Shown here piece after piece: positions 49,549 through 51,053 of a stretch of 51,053 nucleotides of DNA. Made by a program: the position numbers and the translations under genes. The stretch comes from Lingula anatina (Eukaryota; Brachiopoda; Lingulata; Lingulida; Lingulidae): the NCBI RefSeq assembly GCF_001039355.2, contig NW_019775516.1, positions 182,835 to 233,887 on the forward strand. The letters run 5' to 3'. The notes beneath the pieces are model-generated. The model was given only the letters and a program-made list of their open reading frames with translations. It was not told where the DNA came from and did no database searches. Numbering within the stretch: the stretch's first letter is position 1; each line of letters starts with the position of its first letter.

Positions 49549-51053
49549 CTGCTATTCCTTGGATCATATATCACTGTCCAATTGATTTAACAGACTGGTG
49601 ACATTTTTACCCTGAAGTCTGTCTCAGGGAAAAAATTGTATGAATGTGTCTAAATGTTTGATATCATCTAATGGGAAATGTCCTGCAGGGTTTTCAACTC
49701 AACAGCTGTGGTCTGTTGAAAACAAAAAACCTCAAAAAGAACAACTCCATTCTTCCAGTATATCCATTTAAAATTCAGCAACCTCCATAAAGGCTAAAAA
49801 CCTTTTTTGGGGGGAGGGGAAGGGGACATTCAGTAAAACAAATAGGTAGTTTTTTTTTTGATTTTTTGAAATTGCACAAATGGAGACAGATTTCATGTCT
49901 GCAAAAGAGTCTAACTACTAGTTTTTTAACTTCAGTTTTGAATTGAAAACAAAGAGCACACAGAGTCTTCATGACAGCAAGACACGCCATGTTGGTCTAA
50001 CACCAGCCCTATCTCTGCCATGTGGTTACAACAAACAAATGTTGTCTGTTTTTATGGTATCATATAAAACAAGGAACCAGTTGATTTTTTTTTTGTGTGT
50101 GCTTTTGTTGGTGTCAAAGACATCCTTTGGTCTAAAGACAAAAATATGAAATCTCTCAACAGTCGTAAATCAATCTGTTCATATGGCAGTCTGGGGCTAA
50201 ATTTCCCATCCAAAATCTTAGAAATTGGATTAGCTTGTGTGATCTTTATGAGTGTCTGCAGAAAAAGATCAATGAATCCTGAAAGATGCAAAATTGCTGG
50301 AGCAAAAATCATATCTAGTAAACCAGACAGGCTACTTCTAAGGTTGCTCATAATATAGCTCTTGAAAATTGTACCCATGACGTCTTTACCCTCCAACTCA
50401 CCCTCATAAATTATTCCATACAAAAAATGAGAAATATAATCAAACACCAAATATAGGCATAGGTTTTTAAAAAAAACCTCTGAACATTTATCATAGGACC
50501 CAACACCTATTTTATTTTATTGCAGATCTTGACCATCAGAATTGAATTAAAAAACCACCAAATTACTAAGTATGAGTTTTCACTGAAAAAATCATGTCTG
50601 AAATATCATAATTCTCCTTTAACCAAGGGATAACATTCCCTTAAAAACTTGATTTTCTGTGGCATTTCACATAAAATTCATACACTAGTATGAGTCTAGA
50701 AGGTTTGGCTTATCTCATGTCATCCACATGAATGGCATCTGAAAAAGGCAATCAATACTTAAAACTGAACAGATTATTTTGAACTAAGGAGATTCGGCAG
50801 CTGTGATTAAACATTCCATCTAAAACAGGCAGCAGTAGGGTTAATACAATGGGGATTTGAAGGGGGTGGGGTGGGGTGGGGTGGGGTTTGATGAGGGGGG
50901 GAGGGGGCATGTGCCTACCCATTGGCTTCTAGGATACCTTCTTCTCCCTCCACAAAAAAAAAAAGCAAGGAACACAATCAGAAATCTCTCTACCATCTAT
51001 ATTCCACGGATATAATACTAAAATTGCAAAATTCTTGTAACCCCCCCCCCCCC
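47771..51053 (-). other. srGAP upstream intron, no further exon recognised
   Basis: The exon upstream of 47770 should encode the F-BAR segment before YRDIGVDSHEEIL, but I did not recognise it. Contents: a degenerate CCCTAAGTGTCCCC minisatellite (47905-48000) with a doubled 31-bp unit (48010-48070); the GA arrays and duplicated block at 49057-49907; a 132-codon minus-strand open frame of unknown nature at 50052-50450; and a terminal C run (51042-51053). The 5' exons most likely lie beyond the edge. Confidence 0.6.
49133..49907. repeat. Duplicated 362-bp block around an N (probable assembly seam)
   Basis: 49133-49494 and 49546-49907 are the same length and nearly identical, differing at a few sites (for example AACCAAAAACC against GGCTAAAAACC). 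Each is preceded by a (GA)n array. The left copy stops at an N (49495) exactly where the right copy continues into unique sequence. This is the pattern left when two overlapping contig ends are placed side by side instead of merged. Confidence 0.85.

Overview
This is a eukaryotic (metazoan) nuclear window. It is AT-rich and full of microsatellites, homopolymer G/C runs and short non-autonomous DNA transposons. All recognisable genes are split by canonical GT-AG introns. Protein similarity places it in an invertebrate that keeps vertebrate-like gene families, perhaps a lophotrochozoan or echinoderm/hemichordate; the sequence alone does not settle the phylum. There are no bacterial operons, CRISPR arrays, rRNA genes or convincing tRNAs. 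Single Ns at 42209 and 49495 show it is a draft scaffold.

Four protein-coding genes were reconstructed, all on the minus strand, so transcription runs from high to low coordinates. (1) 91-3663: tafazzin, eight exons and 273 aa, complete. (2) 5887-12085: TPRA1/GPR175-type seven-pass membrane protein, eleven exons and about 447 aa, complete. (3) 16058 to about 21592, with a possible untranslated first exon near 26.0 kb: a transcription-factor-like protein that carries the C-terminal half of the NRF1/erect-wing DNA-binding domain, then one C2HC zinc finger and a roughly 900-residue Ser/basic-rich tail. (4) 31911-47770 and beyond the right edge: an srGAP (F-BAR, RhoGAP, SH3, disordered tail), 16 exons plus a predicted 12-nt in-frame microexon; its N-terminal exons lie outside the window or were not recognised. 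Exon phases were checked by hand at every junction and each model stays open.

Between genes: 3664-5886 holds the tafazzin promoter (with a full CRE) and the presumed TPRA1 3' UTR. 12086-16057 holds the TPRA1 promoter and the presumed 3' UTR of the NRF1-like gene. About 21.6-31.9 kb is gene-poor, with three MITEs, a CRE-MEF2-CRE cluster at 27.1 kb and the srGAP 3' UTR. Introns carry minisatellites, an 84-bp perfect palindrome (10.1 kb), a tandem duplication (40.2-40.6 kb) and a duplicated block around an N (49.1-49.9 kb) that looks like an assembly seam.

The genes do not form one pathway: they are a mitochondrial cardiolipin-remodelling enzyme, an orphan membrane receptor, a probable nuclear regulator and a cytoskeletal GAP. 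The least familiar items are the NRF1-type/zinc-finger architecture, the srGAP microexon, and minisatellites in srGAP introns that appear to grow out of real splice donors.
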